A DNA stretch of 29,615 nucleotides from NCBI GenBank assembly GCA_023388935.1, contig JAEWFG010000213.1, positions 1 through 29,615 on the forward strand, read 5' to 3'. The DNA is from Pseudomonadota bacterium. GTDB taxonomy: Bacteria; Pseudomonadota; Alphaproteobacteria; Rhizobiales; Xanthobacteraceae. The translations under genes were made by a program, and so were the position numbers. Numbering within the stretch: the stretch's first letter is position 1; each line of letters opens with the position of its first letter. Positions 1 through 9,067 of this stretch are shown in pieces. The notes below the pieces were generated by a model. The model made no database searches, had not been told where the DNA came from, and saw only the letters and a list, made by a program, of their open reading frames with translations.

Positions 1-1122
1 CTAGTACCCACTTTTCTTGGATCGTGAGTCGTGATTCAAGGTCGGGATGATACCCGAAGCAAGAGAAGTCGACCTTTCGAGGAAAGATCGCAAGGTGCTT
101 GAGGCGTGCTGTCGCTCACCGGTGACGTTGCAGCGCGATTTGAAGCGGGCGCGGATAGTTCTTTTGGCGGCGGATGGGCGTAGCACCCGGTCGATTGCCA
201 AGGAAGTTGGGGTCCAGCCTCGGATTGTCAGCCTTTGGCGGCATCGCTATGCCGACCAAGGCCTTGAAGGGCTGCAAGACAAGCCGCGACCGGGCAAGCA
301 GCCGATCTATACGAAGGCCACCGACAAGCGGATTCTGAAGCTGCTGGACAAGCCGCCGCCGGAAGGGTTCGCCCGCTGGACCGGGCCCCGGCTGGCCGGG
401 GCGCTGGGCGATGTTGACGTCCAATATGTCTGGCGGTTCCTGCGCAGCCACAAGATCGACCTCGCGGCTCGCAAGTCCTGGTGTGAGAGCAGCGACCCGA
501 ACTTTACGGCCAAAGCCGCTGATGTTGTCGGCCTCTATGTCGCCCCGCCTGCGAAGGCCATTGTGCTGTGCGTGGACGAGAAGCCCTCGATCCAGGCTTT
601 GGAGCGAGCGCAGGGTTATCTGAAGTTGCCCAATGGCCGCGCCTTGACGGGCCAGAGCCACGATTACAAGCGGCATGGCACCACGACATTGTTTGCGGCG
701 CTCGAGGTCGCCACCGGAAAGATCATCGCGACGCATTCAAAACGCCGTCGCCGCGTCGAGTTTCTCGACTTCATGAACAGCGTCACCGCGACCTTTCCTG
801 GCCGAGAGCTTCACGTCATCCTCGACAACCTCAACACCCACAAGAAGAACGAGCATTGGCTCAAAGCCCACCCCAACGTGCAATTTCATTTCACGCCGAC
901 AAGTGCGTCCTGGCTCAATCAGGTCGAGGTCTGGCTTTCGATCTTGCAGGGGCAGTCGCTCAGCGGCACCTCCTTCACAAGCCTCAAGCAGCTCCAGGAT
1001 CACGTCGATGCCTACGTCAACGCATACAACGACAGAGCCCAGCCCTTCGTCTGGACCAAGAAAAAGGTCCGTCAACGCCGTTTCAAAGGCCGCCGTATCA
1101 CTCAGCTCTGATTCCGGGTACA
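1..1122 (+). mobile_element. IS630-family insertion sequence (ends uncertain)
   Basis: The element is defined by its single transposase gene at 47-1111. The right end is probably close to 1122, because the following DNA belongs to another gene's coding frame and a GGGTA lies just after the transposase stop, which fits the TA target duplication of the family. The left end may lie at or before base 1. I could not match convincing terminal inverted repeats; only short similarities such as TACCC occur near both ends. Confidence 0.6.
47..1111 (+). CDS. IS630-family transposase (DD34E)
   Basis: This 354-residue protein should cut and rejoin DNA at the ends of its own insertion sequence, normally at TA targets. 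Residues about 20-85 form a helix-turn-helix region (RSTRSIAKEVGVQPRIVSLW) typical of the family N-terminus. The catalytic triad is visible as D177 (CVDEKP), D260 (VILDNLNTH) and E294 (WLNQVEVW); the last two are 34 residues apart, as in IS630/Tc1-type enzymes. The length is normal for the family and no frameshift is seen, so the gene may be functional. The ATG at 47 is the first in frame; no strong ribosome binding site precedes it. Family assignment is firm, mobility is inferred. Confidence 0.93.
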   Translation: MIPEAREVDLSRKDRKVLEACCRSPVTLQRDLKRARIVLLAADGRSTRSIAKEVGVQPRIVSLWRHRYADQGLEGLQDKPRPGKQPIYTKATDKRILKLLDKPPPEGFARWTGPRLAGALGDVDVQYVWRFLRSHKIDLAARKSWCESSDPNFTAKAADVVGLYVAPPAKAIVLCVDEKPSIQALERAQGYLKLPNGRALTGQSHDYKRHGTTTLFAALEVATGKIIATHSKRRRRVEFLDFMNSVTATFPGRELHVILDNLNTHKKNEHWLKAHPNVQFHFTPTSASWLNQVEVWLSILQGQSLSGTSFTSLKQLQDHVDAYVNAYNDRAQPFVWTKKKVRQRRFKGRRITQL

Positions 1123-1327
1123 AGCCCGTCGGCGCGTCGCCGGAATCATCCGGCATCACGCCGGAGCCCGGCGTCTTGCTGCTGTCGTTCAGCCTGGGAT
1201 CGCGCGTCGCCTCACGCGACGGCGAACCTTGCCGATTCACCTTGTGCACGGTCTGCGCACGCTGCTTGTCGCGCGGTTGGTCCTCCGCCCGCTTGTCCCT
1301 GACGATGCCGTGGTCGGAATGCGCCAT
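1123..1327 (-). pseudogene. Small hydrophilic conserved protein, 3' end probably clipped by the IS630 element
   Basis: From the ATG at 1327, preceded by GAGAGG at good spacing, a charged and disordered-looking frame begins MAHSDHGIVRDKRAEDQPRD and runs through a Pro/Gly/Asp-rich segment (GSGVMPDDSGDAPTG) to about 1123. There it crosses into the insertion sequence and stays open, antisense to the transposase, until 737. Small proteins of this composition occur in Bradyrhizobium and, as far as I recall, end near the DAPTG motif, so the insertion probably removed only the last codons and the stop. As it stands the frame would encode about 196 residues, the last 130 or so being meaningless antisense IS sequence. 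Function is unknown. Confidence 0.5.
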
Positions 1328-1409
1328 GATATCCTCTCGCTTCTCCATGAGTCTCGAAGCGGTTACGCATTGATGCATCGATGTTCCAGCGCGCGAAAGA
1401 CTCGTCAGG

Positions 1410-1541
1410 TTAGCTGTGCGTCGCATGCACTACGGCCGCTGCATTTTCCTGATGCACCTGCCGCACCGTCGTTACCGTCGCGAGCGCAACCGAGACGCCA
1501 AAGGCAAGAATGAGTGAGAGAAGTGCCAGACGTGGAGTCAT
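1410..1541 (-). CDS. 43-residue single-pass membrane or secreted peptide
   Basis: The frame starts at the ATG at 1541, six bases downstream of a near-perfect AAGGAGG. It begins MTPRLALLSLILAFGVSVAL, a hydrophobic helix of about 18 residues, and ends with a polar tail rich in Thr, His and Ala; the TAA stop is at 1410-1412. No known domain fits. The strong ribosome binding site and the membrane-helix design are the reasons to call it. It could be a small membrane regulator or an exported peptide with an uncleaved signal anchor. It is too short for most automatic annotation. Function is unknown. Confidence 0.55.
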   Translation of the reverse strand: MTPRLALLSLILAFGVSVALATVTTVRQVHQENAAAVVHATHS

Positions 1542-1656
1542 CGAAAACCTCCTTCTGGATTCGAAAAATCAACGCGATCTAATCCTCGATAATCTTGAAT
1601 TGGTCGCTTGCATTCCGTGAGCGGTCTCACACGCCGATTCTCGAACGCGAGAGCGG

Positions 1657-1851
1657 TCAGGCATCCTGCTCTTTGAGGACCCGGACCGCAACAGGCGGGA
1701 CTTCGCCGTCGAGCCAATCCTGCTCGTTCGCCAATGACGTCCAGGCGTCCGCCATCCGCAAATAGCGATTATAGGCGGGTTGCCCTTCGGCTCGCTCGGC
1801 GAGTTGAAGACAATTGTCGGCGTTATCCCTGAAAATGTCAGACTGTTTCAT
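1657..1851 (-). CDS. Small conserved protein of unknown function (64 aa)
   Basis: The protein begins MKQSDIFRDNADNCLQLAER and continues as a soluble, mostly helical chain with the segment YLRMADAWTSLANEQDWLDGE. Short proteins with this DNAENC...LAEGA...WLDGE layout are common in Bradyrhizobiaceae; this is recognition from memory, and the family has no assigned role that I know. I chose the ATG at 1851 over the one at 1890 because homologous proteins begin at the MKQSD/MTQSE motif and the upstream extension does not look coding. No clear Shine-Dalgarno sequence is visible. The gene stands alone between the 43-residue peptide gene and the divergent DUF4142 pseudogene. Confidence 0.7.
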   Translation of the reverse strand: MKQSDIFRDNADNCLQLAERAEGQPAYNRYLRMADAWTSLANEQDWLDGEVPPVAVRVLKEQDA

Positions 1852-1940
1852 GGATGGGACGTGGGGACGGAACCCAAGCGTCGCAACCACCCTTTCCGGA
1901 TCGTAACGTTCAGGGAACTTCGCGGACCATCGATCATTGG

Positions 1941-2458
1941 ATGCCCATGCGAATTCCCGCCGCGATAGCCCTGGTGTTCATCAGCTCCGCCGCGTTCGCC
2001 GACAGCACTGGCGAGCGAACGCCAGGCGACCGCGCGCCAACCGCAACCGATGTCATCACCGGTCTCTACACGTTCGGTCGCTTCCAGCAGGGCCTCCTCG
2101 AAAGCTCCGACCTGAAGGGCAATGCCGAGGTAAAGAACTTCGCCGCCTTGCGCGCCGAAGAGGCGACCAAGCGCGACAAAACACTCAAGCAGATCCAAGA
2201 GACGATTGGTGCCGAGCCGCGCGTCGGCAAGACGACTTCTGTTGGCGCAAGCCCTGTGCAGCCCGAAACTCGGACGTGCCAACCTACGTGAGAAGCTTCT
2301 ATGCTGCGCAGATTCCCGAATATGAATCGGCCATCGGCCTGCTTGAGCGCTATCTGAAGGCGCCCGATGACGCCGCGCTTGCGGCGTTTGCGCGCAGGCA
2401 ACTGCCGATGCTGCGCTCGCAAGCGAAGGATGCGGAGCGCAGCATGGCGGACAAGTAG
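1941..2458 (+). pseudogene. DUF4142-like exported protein, broken by a one-base frameshift
   Basis: The first frame starts at the ATG at 1941 with a signal peptide (MPMRIPAAIALVFISSAAFA) and continues with a helical region (FQQGLLESSDLKGNAEVKNF) until a stop at 2289-2291. From about 2268 the next frame over carries the expected second half: YVRSFYAAQIPEYESAIGLL followed by FARRQLPMLRSQAKDAERSM, ending at the TAG at 2456-2458. Together they make a DUF4142-type pair of long helices. Inserting one base in the run GAAACTCGG near 2268 would restore a single frame of about 172 residues. Members of the family are periplasmic or outer-membrane-associated proteins of unknown role. The break could be real decay or a sequencing error. 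Confidence 0.75.
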
Positions 2459-2592
2459 CAGACCTACTACCAATCCGGATGATGCTGCTGGTTCAGCGGC
2501 TCGCACGGTGCGATTGCGCTCAGGCCACCCCAACGGCGTCGAGGTGCGGGCAAAATGGCCTCTACCAAGAACCGGAATTTCTGAAACGGAAT

Positions 2593-2617
2593 GGAACTAA
2601 TTGCAATCCTCGCGGTT
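2593..2617 (+). promoter_or_regulatory. Candidate EcfG (general stress sigma factor) promoter for the kinase operon
   Basis: GGAAC at 2593-2597 is followed after exactly 18 bases by TT (in CGGTT, 2613-2617). This is the RpoE2/EcfG pattern known from rhizobia (GGAAC-N18/19-TT). It lies 139 bases before the kinase start codon, in a gene-free gap (2459-2756) in which I see nothing else. Four other sites in the window have the same spacing. Confidence 0.55.
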
Positions 2618-2756
2618 ATTTGAACCGGGCTGAGCAAGGCAGGTTCCAATTCCTCGCGCCACGACCTTGGCGCTTGATTTCGAATTTGGCTGACGCTCTA
2701 TTTTGACCAATCGCGTCTTGCCTTGGGATTCGGCCGACGCTTGCGGGGGAATTAGT

Positions 2757-5700
2757 ATGAGCGACCTCGATCCCGGAACTGCATCACGCTCCGGTCGTCG
2801 CGGGCCAAAGCCGAAAATCAATGGTACCTCGGAGCCGGATTCCCGGCCGGAGTTGCTGCTCGCCTTGCAAGCAATGCGCAGCGGCGATTTCTCCGTGCGG
2901 ATGAGCGGCGACTATCTCGGCATCGACGGCAAGATCGCCGACATTTTTAATGAAATCATCGCCGCCAACCAGCGCATGGCGCAGCAGCTCGAGCTCGTCG
3001 GCCAGGTGGTGGGACGCGAGGGCAAAACCCGACAACGCGTGAAGTTCGGGCTTGCGAGCGGCTCCTGGGCCGACATGGAAGGCTCTGTCAACACGCTGAT
3101 CGACGATCTCTTGTGGCCGACGCGCGAAGTGACCCGCGCGGTCGCAGCAGTGGCGCAAGGCGACCTGCTCCAGACCGTCAAGCTCGACGTCGACGGCCGC
3201 CCCCTGCGCGGCGAATTCCTGCAGTCGGCGACCATCGTCAACACCATGATCAAGCAGCTCGGCGTGTTCACCTCCGAAGTGACGCGCGTGGCGCGCGAGG
3301 TCGGCACCGAAGGCAAGCTCGGCGGCCAGGCCCAGGTGCCGGAGGTGACCGGCGTCTGGAAGGATCTGACCGAGAGCGTCAATTCGATGGCGAACAACCT
3401 GACCAACCAGGTTCGCAACCTCGCCGAGGTGACGATCGCGGTCGCCAACGGCGACCTCTCCAAGAAGATCACCGTCGACGTCCGTGGCGAGATCCTCCAG
3501 CTCAAGGAAGCCATCAACACGATGGTGGACCAGCTCCGCTCCTTCGCCTCCGAAGTGACGCGCGTGGTCCGCGAAGTCGGCACCGACGGCAAGCTCGGCG
3601 GCCAGGCCATCGTGCCCGGCGTCGCCGGCACCTGGAAGGATCTCACCGACTCCGTCAACGCGATGTGCGGCAACCTCACCGCGCAGGTCCGCAACATCGC
3701 CAACGTCACCACCGCCGTGGCGCGCGGCGACCTGTCCCGCAAGATCACCGTCGACGTGCGCGGCGAGATTCTCGAGCTGAAGGACACCATCAACACCATG
3801 GTGGACCAGCTCAACTCCTTCGCCTCGGAAGTGACGCGCGTCGCACGCGAGGTCGGCACCGAAGGCAAGCTGGGCGGCCAGGCGCAGGTGCCGGGCGTTG
3901 CCGGCACCTGGAAGGATCTCACTGACAACGTCAACTTCATGGCGTCCAACCTGACCGCGCAGGTTCGCAACATCGCCGACGTCGCAACCGCGATCGCTAG
4001 CGGCGACCTGTCGAAGAAGATTACCGTAAACGTCTCGGGCGAGATCCTTCAGTTGAAGGAAACGCTCAACACGATGGTCGACCAGCTCAACGCCTTCGCC
4101 GGTGAGGTCACGCGCGTGGCGCGCGAGGTCGGTACCGAGGGGCGGCTCGGCGGCCAGGCCAACGTGCTCGGCATAGCCGGCACCTGGAAGGACTTGACGG
4201 AAAGCGTCAACTCGATGGCGTCGAACCTGACTGCACAGGTCCGCAACATCGCCGAGGTGACGAAGGCAGTCGCCGGCGGCGACTTGTCGAAGAAGATCAC
4301 CGTCGACGTGCGCGGTGAAATCCTCGAGCTGAAGGACACCATCAATACCATGGTGGACCAGCTCAACGCCTTTGCCGGCGAAGTCACGCGCGTCGCGCGT
4401 GAGGTCGGCACCGAAGGCAAACTCGGCGGCCAGGCCGTCGTGCGCGGCGTCGGCGGCACCTGGAAGGACTTGACCGACTCGGTCAACTCGATGGCCTCGA
4501 ACCTGACCGGCCAGGTCCGCAACATCGCCGAGGTCGCGACCGCGGTCGCCAAGGGCGATTTGTCGAAGAAGATCACGGTAAACGTGTCGGGCGAAATCCT
4601 TCAGCTGAAGGAAACGCTCAACACCATGGTCGACCAGCTCAACGCCTTCGCCGGCGAAGTCACGCGCGTGGCGCGCGAAGTCGGCACCGACGGCAAGCTT
4701 GGTGGCCAGGCCGGCGTGCCCGGCGTCGCCGGCACCTGGAAGGACCTGACGGACTCCGTGAACTCGATGGCGGGTAACCTCACCGCCCAGGTCCGCAACA
4801 TCGCCGAGGTTGCGACCGCGATCGCCGGCGGCGACCTGTCGCGCAAGATCACGGTGGACGTGCGCGGTGAGATCCTTCAGCTCAAGGACACACTGAACAC
4901 GATGGTCGACCAGCTCAACCGCTTCGCGGGCGAGGTGACGCGCGTCGCGCGCGAGGTCGGCACCGAAGGCCGCCTCGGCGGCCAGGCCAACGTGCCCGGC
5001 GTCGCCGGCACCTGGAAGGACCTCACCGACAGCGTGAACTCGATGGCCGGCAACCTCACCGCCCAGGTTCGCAACATCGCCGAAGTGACGACCGCCGTGG
5101 CGCGCGGCGACCTGTCCCGCAAGATCACGGTGGACGTGAAGGGCGAAATCCTCGAGCTGAAGAACACCATCAACACGATGGTGGACCAGCTCAACGGCTT
5201 TGCCGGCGAAGTGACGCGCGTCGCCCGCGAGGTCGGCACCGAAGGCAAGCTCGGCGGCCAGGCCGAAGTGCCCGGCGTCGCAGGCACCTGGAAGGATCTC
5301 ACCGACAACGTCAACTTCATGGCCTCGAACCTCACCGCCCAGGTCCGCAATATCGCCGAGGTCGCGACCGCGATCGCCGGCGGCGACCTGTCGAAGAAGA
5401 TCACGGTGGACGTGCGCGGCGAGATCCTGCTGCTGAAGGACACGCTCAACACGATGGTCGAGCAGCTCCGCTCCTTCGCCGCCGAAGTGACGCGCGTGGC
5501 GCGCGAGGTCGGCACCGAAGGCCGGCTCGGCGGTCAGGCCGTGGTGCCCGGCGTCGGCGGCACCTGGAAGGATCTCACCGACAACGTCAACCTGCTCGCT
5601 GCGAACCTCACCACGCAGGTCCGCAACATCGCCGAAGTGACCACGGCGGTGGCGCGCGGCGACTTGTCGCGAAAAATCACCGTCGACGTGAAGGGCGAAA

Positions 5701-8700
5701 TTCTCGAGCTCAAAAACACCATCAACACCATGGTGGTCCAGCTCAATGCGTTTGCCGGCGAAGTCACCCGCGTGGCCCGCGAGGTCGGCACCGAGGGCGA
5801 GCTGGGCGGCCAGGCCCAGGTCCCCGGCGTCGCCGGCACCTGGAAGGACCTCACCGACACCGTCAACTTCATGGCGGCGAACCTGACCGAGCAGGTCCGC
5901 GGCATCGTCAAGGTGGTGACGGCGGTCGCCAACGGCGACCTCAAGCAGAACCTCACGGTCAAATCGAAGGGCGAGGTGGCCGCGCTCGCCGACACCATCA
6001 ACAACATGACCGAGACGCTCGCGACCTTCGCCGATCAGGTGACGTCGGTGGCGCGCGAGGTCGGCGTCGAAGGCCGATTGGGCGGTCAGGCCGACGTGCC
6101 CGGCGCGGCCGGCACCTGGAAGGACCTCACCGGTAACGTCAATCTGCTGGCGGCCAACCTCACCTCGCAGGTGCGCGCGATCGCAGAAGTCGCGACCGCG
6201 GTGACCAAGGGCGACCTGACGCGATCGATCCAGGTCGACGCCCGCGGCGAAGTGGCCGAGCTGAAGGACAACATCAACACGATGATCACGAACCTCCGTC
6301 TGACGACGGACGTGAACACCGAGCAGGACTGGCTGAAGACAAACCTCGCGAAATTCACCAACATGTTGCAGGGCCAGCGCGATCTCACCACCGTGGGCCG
6401 GCTCCTGCTCACCGAATTGTCGCCGCTCGTGAACGCTCATACCGGCGTGATCTACCAGGTCGAGAACGAGGACAATCCGCAACTCCTGCTGCTCGCCTCC
6501 TACGCCAGCGACGGTGTCTATCCGTATCAGCGCGTGCTGCAATTCGGCAACGGCCTGATCGGTCAGTGCGCGCTCGACAGGCGGCCGCGCCTGGTCAGCG
6601 ACATTCCGTCCGACGTCGTGCCGATCAATTCGGCGCTGTTCCGCGTCGCGCCGAAGAACCTCGTAGTGCTGCCGGTGCTGTTCGAAGGTCAGGTCAAGGC
6701 GGTGATCGAGCTCGCCTCGCTGGCCTCCTTCACGACATCGCAGATGACGTTCCTGGAGCAGCTTACCGACTCCATCGGCATCGTGCTCAATTCGATCGAG
6801 GCGACGATGCAGACCGAAGGCCTGCTCAAGCAGTCGCAGCAGCTCGCCGGCGAGCTCCAGACGCAGCAACGTGAGTTGCAGCAGACCAACGACCAGCTCG
6901 AACAGAAGGCCCAGCAGCTCGCCGAGCGCAACGTCGAGGTCGAGCGCAAGAACCAGGAAATCGAGCAGGCCCGCCGCGCGCTCGAGGAAAAGGCGACCGA
7001 GCTCGCCCTGACATCGAAGTACAAGTCCGAATTCCTCGCCAATATGAGCCACGAGCTGCGCACGCCGCTGAACTCGATCCTGATCCTTGGCCAGCAGCTC
7101 ACCGACAATCCCGACGGCAACCTCACGGGCAAGCAGGTCGAATTCGCCCGCACCATCCATGGCGCCGGCACCGACTTGCTCAACCTCATCAGCGACATCC
7201 TCGATCTGTCCAAGATCGAGTCCGGCACCGTAACCGTGGATGCCGAGGAGATCCTGACCGCGAACCTGCTCGAGACCGTCGGCCGGCCGTTCCGGCATGA
7301 GGCGGAAAACCGCAACCTGTCGTTCAAGATCGACGTCGATCCGAACCTCGCGCGCAGCATCGTCACCGACTCCAAGCGCCTGCAGCAGGTATTGAAGAAC
7401 CTGCTCTCCAATGCCTTCAAATTTACCGCCGAGGGTGAGGTGCGCCTGAAGGTCGCCGGCGCGGTCGGCGGTTGGAGTACGGATCACCCCGTGCTGAACA
7501 GCGCGCCGGCCGTGATCGCGTTCGAAGTGTCAGATACCGGCATCGGCATTCCCGCAGAGAAGCAGAAAATGATCTTCGAGGCGTTCCAGCAGGCGGATGC
7601 CGGCACCAGTCGCAAATATGGAGGCACCGGCCTCGGCCTTGCCATCAGCCGCGAGCTCGCAAGCCTGCTTGGCGGCGAAATCCATCTGCGCAGCGCGCCC
7701 GGCAAGGGCTCGTCCTTCACGCTCTATCTGCCGCTGAAATATTCCGGCCCGACGCTCGCGCCGCGCGCTGCGCCGGCGCCCCAACAATACAGCCAGCCGC
7801 CGGCGCTACAATCGGCCGCGCCCGAGCCGCAGCGCGTCATCGAGCAGTTGCCGGACGACCGGCTCAACCTCGAACCCGGCGACAGCATCCTCCTGATCGT
7901 CGAAGACGACCCGCATTATGCGCGCGTGCTGGTCGATCTCGCCCGCGACAAGGGCTTCAAGGTCCTGGTCGCCGCGCGCGGTGCGGACGCGCTCGAGCTT
8001 GCGAAGCAGTATCAGCCGAGGGCTGTCTCTCTCGACGTGTTCCTGCCGGACATGCTCGGCTGGACCGTGCTGAGCCAGCTCAAGCACAATCCGCTGACCC
8101 GCCATATCCCCGTGCAAATCATCACGCTTGACGAGGACCGCCAGCATGCGCTAGCCCGCGGCGCCTTCTCCTTTGTCAACAAGCCGACGACGACCGAGGG
8201 CGTTTCGGCCGCGCTGACGCAGATCAAGGAATATGCGCGGCCTCGCCGCAAGCGGCTCCTGATCGTCGAGGACGACGTGGCCGAGCAGCTCTCGATCCGC
8301 GAGCTCCTGCATCACGACGACATCGAGATCGTGACGACTGATACCGGCGCGGGCGCGCTCTCGACGCTGCGCGAGACGCCCTGCGATTGCGTGGTGCTCG
8401 ACCTGCGGCTGCCCGACATGAGCGGCTTCGAGGTGCTCGACCAGATCCGCAACGACGAGACGCTGTCGAACGTCCCGGTCGTGGTCTTCACCGGCCGCGA
8501 GCTTTCGGCGGAGGAAGACGCCGAGCTCCACACCATGGCGCGCAGCATCGTGGTCAAGGGCGTGGAGTCGCCGGAGCGCCTGCTCGACGAGACCGCGCTG
8601 TTCCTGCATCGCGTGATCACGGAACTGCCGGTCGAGAAGCAGCGCATGCTCGAGAAGCTGAATAGTTCCGACGAAGACCTGATCGGCAAGACCGCCCTAC

Positions 8701-9053
8701 TCGTCGACGACGACGCCCGCAACATCTTCGCGCTGTCGAGCGTGCTGGAACGGCGCGGCATGAAGGTGCTGACGGCAACCACCGGCAACGAGGCGGTGAC
8801 GCTGGTCGAATCCAATCCGGAAATCGCCATCGTGCTGATGGACATCATGATGCCGCAGATGGATGGCTATCAGACCATCGGCGTCATTCGCGAGAATCAG
8901 GCCTTGGCCCGCCTGCCGATCATCGCGCTGACCGCCAAGGCGATGAAGGGCGATCGTGAGAAATGCCTGGAGGCCGGCGCGTCCGATTATCTCGCCAAAC
9001 CCGTCAACACCGATCAATTGCTGCTTGCAATCCGCATGTGGCTGCACCGCTGA
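2757..9053 (+). CDS. Giant soluble Nik1-type hybrid histidine kinase with tandem HAMP units and three receivers
   Basis: This 2098-residue cytosolic sensor kinase has no membrane segment. Residues about 40-180 hold a divergent HAMP region. Residues about 181-1178 hold eleven tandem 92-residue units, each with an REVGTEGKLGGQA element and a canonical HAMP (QVRNIAEV...GDLSRKITVDV). A GAF domain follows (about 1190-1350), then a coiled coil rich in Gln and Glu (about 1355-1420), then HisKA with phosphoacceptor H1432 in MSHELRTPLN. The HATPase domain (about 1535-1660) has DTGIGIP and GGTGLGLAIS. Three receivers follow, with phospho-acceptors D1760, D1882 and D2029. The layout is that of group III (Nik1/osmosensing) kinases, in which the HAMP chain relays signal. 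The ATG at 2757 follows GGGGGA; an earlier TTG at 2703 is less likely. The signal sensed is unknown. Confidence 0.95.
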   Translation: MSDLDPGTASRSGRRGPKPKINGTSEPDSRPELLLALQAMRSGDFSVRMSGDYLGIDGKIADIFNEIIAANQRMAQQLELVGQVVGREGKTRQRVKFGLASGSWADMEGSVNTLIDDLLWPTREVTRAVAAVAQGDLLQTVKLDVDGRPLRGEFLQSATIVNTMIKQLGVFTSEVTRVAREVGTEGKLGGQAQVPEVTGVWKDLTESVNSMANNLTNQVRNLAEVTIAVANGDLSKKITVDVRGEILQLKEAINTMVDQLRSFASEVTRVVREVGTDGKLGGQAIVPGVAGTWKDLTDSVNAMCGNLTAQVRNIANVTTAVARGDLSRKITVDVRGEILELKDTINTMVDQLNSFASEVTRVAREVGTEGKLGGQAQVPGVAGTWKDLTDNVNFMASNLTAQVRNIADVATAIASGDLSKKITVNVSGEILQLKETLNTMVDQLNAFAGEVTRVAREVGTEGRLGGQANVLGIAGTWKDLTESVNSMASNLTAQVRNIAEVTKAVAGGDLSKKITVDVRGEILELKDTINTMVDQLNAFAGEVTRVAREVGTEGKLGGQAVVRGVGGTWKDLTDSVNSMASNLTGQVRNIAEVATAVAKGDLSKKITVNVSGEILQLKETLNTMVDQLNAFAGEVTRVAREVGTDGKLGGQAGVPGVAGTWKDLTDSVNSMAGNLTAQVRNIAEVATAIAGGDLSRKITVDVRGEILQLKDTLNTMVDQLNRFAGEVTRVAREVGTEGRLGGQANVPGVAGTWKDLTDSVNSMAGNLTAQVRNIAEVTTAVARGDLSRKITVDVKGEILELKNTINTMVDQLNGFAGEVTRVAREVGTEGKLGGQAEVPGVAGTWKDLTDNVNFMASNLTAQVRNIAEVATAIAGGDLSKKITVDVRGEILLLKDTLNTMVEQLRSFAAEVTRVAREVGTEGRLGGQAVVPGVGGTWKDLTDNVNLLAANLTTQVRNIAEVTTAVARGDLSRKITVDVKGEILELKNTINTMVVQLNAFAGEVTRVAREVGTEGELGGQAQVPGVAGTWKDLTDTVNFMAANLTEQVRGIVKVVTAVANGDLKQNLTVKSKGEVAALADTINNMTETLATFADQVTSVAREVGVEGRLGGQADVPGAAGTWKDLTGNVNLLAANLTSQVRAIAEVATAVTKGDLTRSIQVDARGEVAELKDNINTMITNLRLTTDVNTEQDWLKTNLAKFTNMLQGQRDLTTVGRLLLTELSPLVNAHTGVIYQVENEDNPQLLLLASYASDGVYPYQRVLQFGNGLIGQCALDRRPRLVSDIPSDVVPINSALFRVAPKNLVVLPVLFEGQVKAVIELASLASFTTSQMTFLEQLTDSIGIVLNSIEATMQTEGLLKQSQQLAGELQTQQRELQQTNDQLEQKAQQLAERNVEVERKNQEIEQARRALEEKATELALTSKYKSEFLANMSHELRTPLNSILILGQQLTDNPDGNLTGKQVEFARTIHGAGTDLLNLISDILDLSKIESGTVTVDAEEILTANLLETVGRPFRHEAENRNLSFKIDVDPNLARSIVTDSKRLQQVLKNLLSNAFKFTAEGEVRLKVAGAVGGWSTDHPVLNSAPAVIAFEVSDTGIGIPAEKQKMIFEAFQQADAGTSRKYGGTGLGLAISRELASLLGGEIHLRSAPGKGSSFTLYLPLKYSGPTLAPRAAPAPQQYSQPPALQSAAPEPQRVIEQLPDDRLNLEPGDSILLIVEDDPHYARVLVDLARDKGFKVLVAARGADALELAKQYQPRAVSLDVFLPDMLGWTVLSQLKHNPLTRHIPVQIITLDEDRQHALARGAFSFVNKPTTTEGVSAALTQIKEYARPRRKRLLIVEDDVAEQLSIRELLHHDDIEIVTTDTGAGALSTLRETPCDCVVLDLRLPDMSGFEVLDQIRNDETLSNVPVVVFTGRELSAEEDAELHTMARSIVVKGVESPERLLDETALFLHRVITELPVEKQRMLEKLNSSDEDLIGKTALLVDDDARNIFALSSVLERRGMKVLTATTGNEAVTLVESNPEIAIVLMDIMMPQMDGYQTIGVIRENQALARLPIIALTAKAMKGDREKCLEAGASDYLAKPVNTDQLLLAIRMWLHR
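3298..6291 (+). repeat. Eleven tandem 276-bp coding repeats (HAMP units)
   Basis: Within the giant kinase gene the LGGQA-coding element recurs eleven times at a strict 276-base period (near 3312, 3588, 3864 and so on to about 6078). Units 2 to 9 are close to identical at protein level, and long stretches are alike in DNA. The last two units differ more (GDLKQNLTVKSKGEV; GDLTRSIQVDARGEV). Identity this high in DNA suggests recent duplication or gene conversion, and makes the locus prone to unit gain, unit loss or assembly collapse. Confidence 0.95.
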
Positions 9054-9067
9054 GTTTGGATCCGCGA

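Noticed and set aside
1..1125. Terminal inverted repeats of the IS630 element
   Set aside because: TACCC motifs near both ends gave at best 11 of 15 matches, and the best left match overlaps the start codon of the transposase, so ends were not assigned.
1363..1387. Sixth EcfG-like site (minus-strand GGAAC with CGTAA) before the small gene at 1327
   Set aside because: The downstream element has AA where the other five sites have TT at N18, so I did not count it, although the position would suit a promoter.
3298..6291. Regularly spaced repeats as a possible CRISPR or satellite array
   Set aside because: The 276-base period is a multiple of three, the frame is open throughout and the translation is a known HAMP unit, so the repeat is a protein feature.
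2784..7487. Minus-strand open frame of 1567 codons
   Set aside because: It is the antisense shadow of the GC-rich HAMP array; it shows no domain of its own and the plus frame is clearly the kinase.
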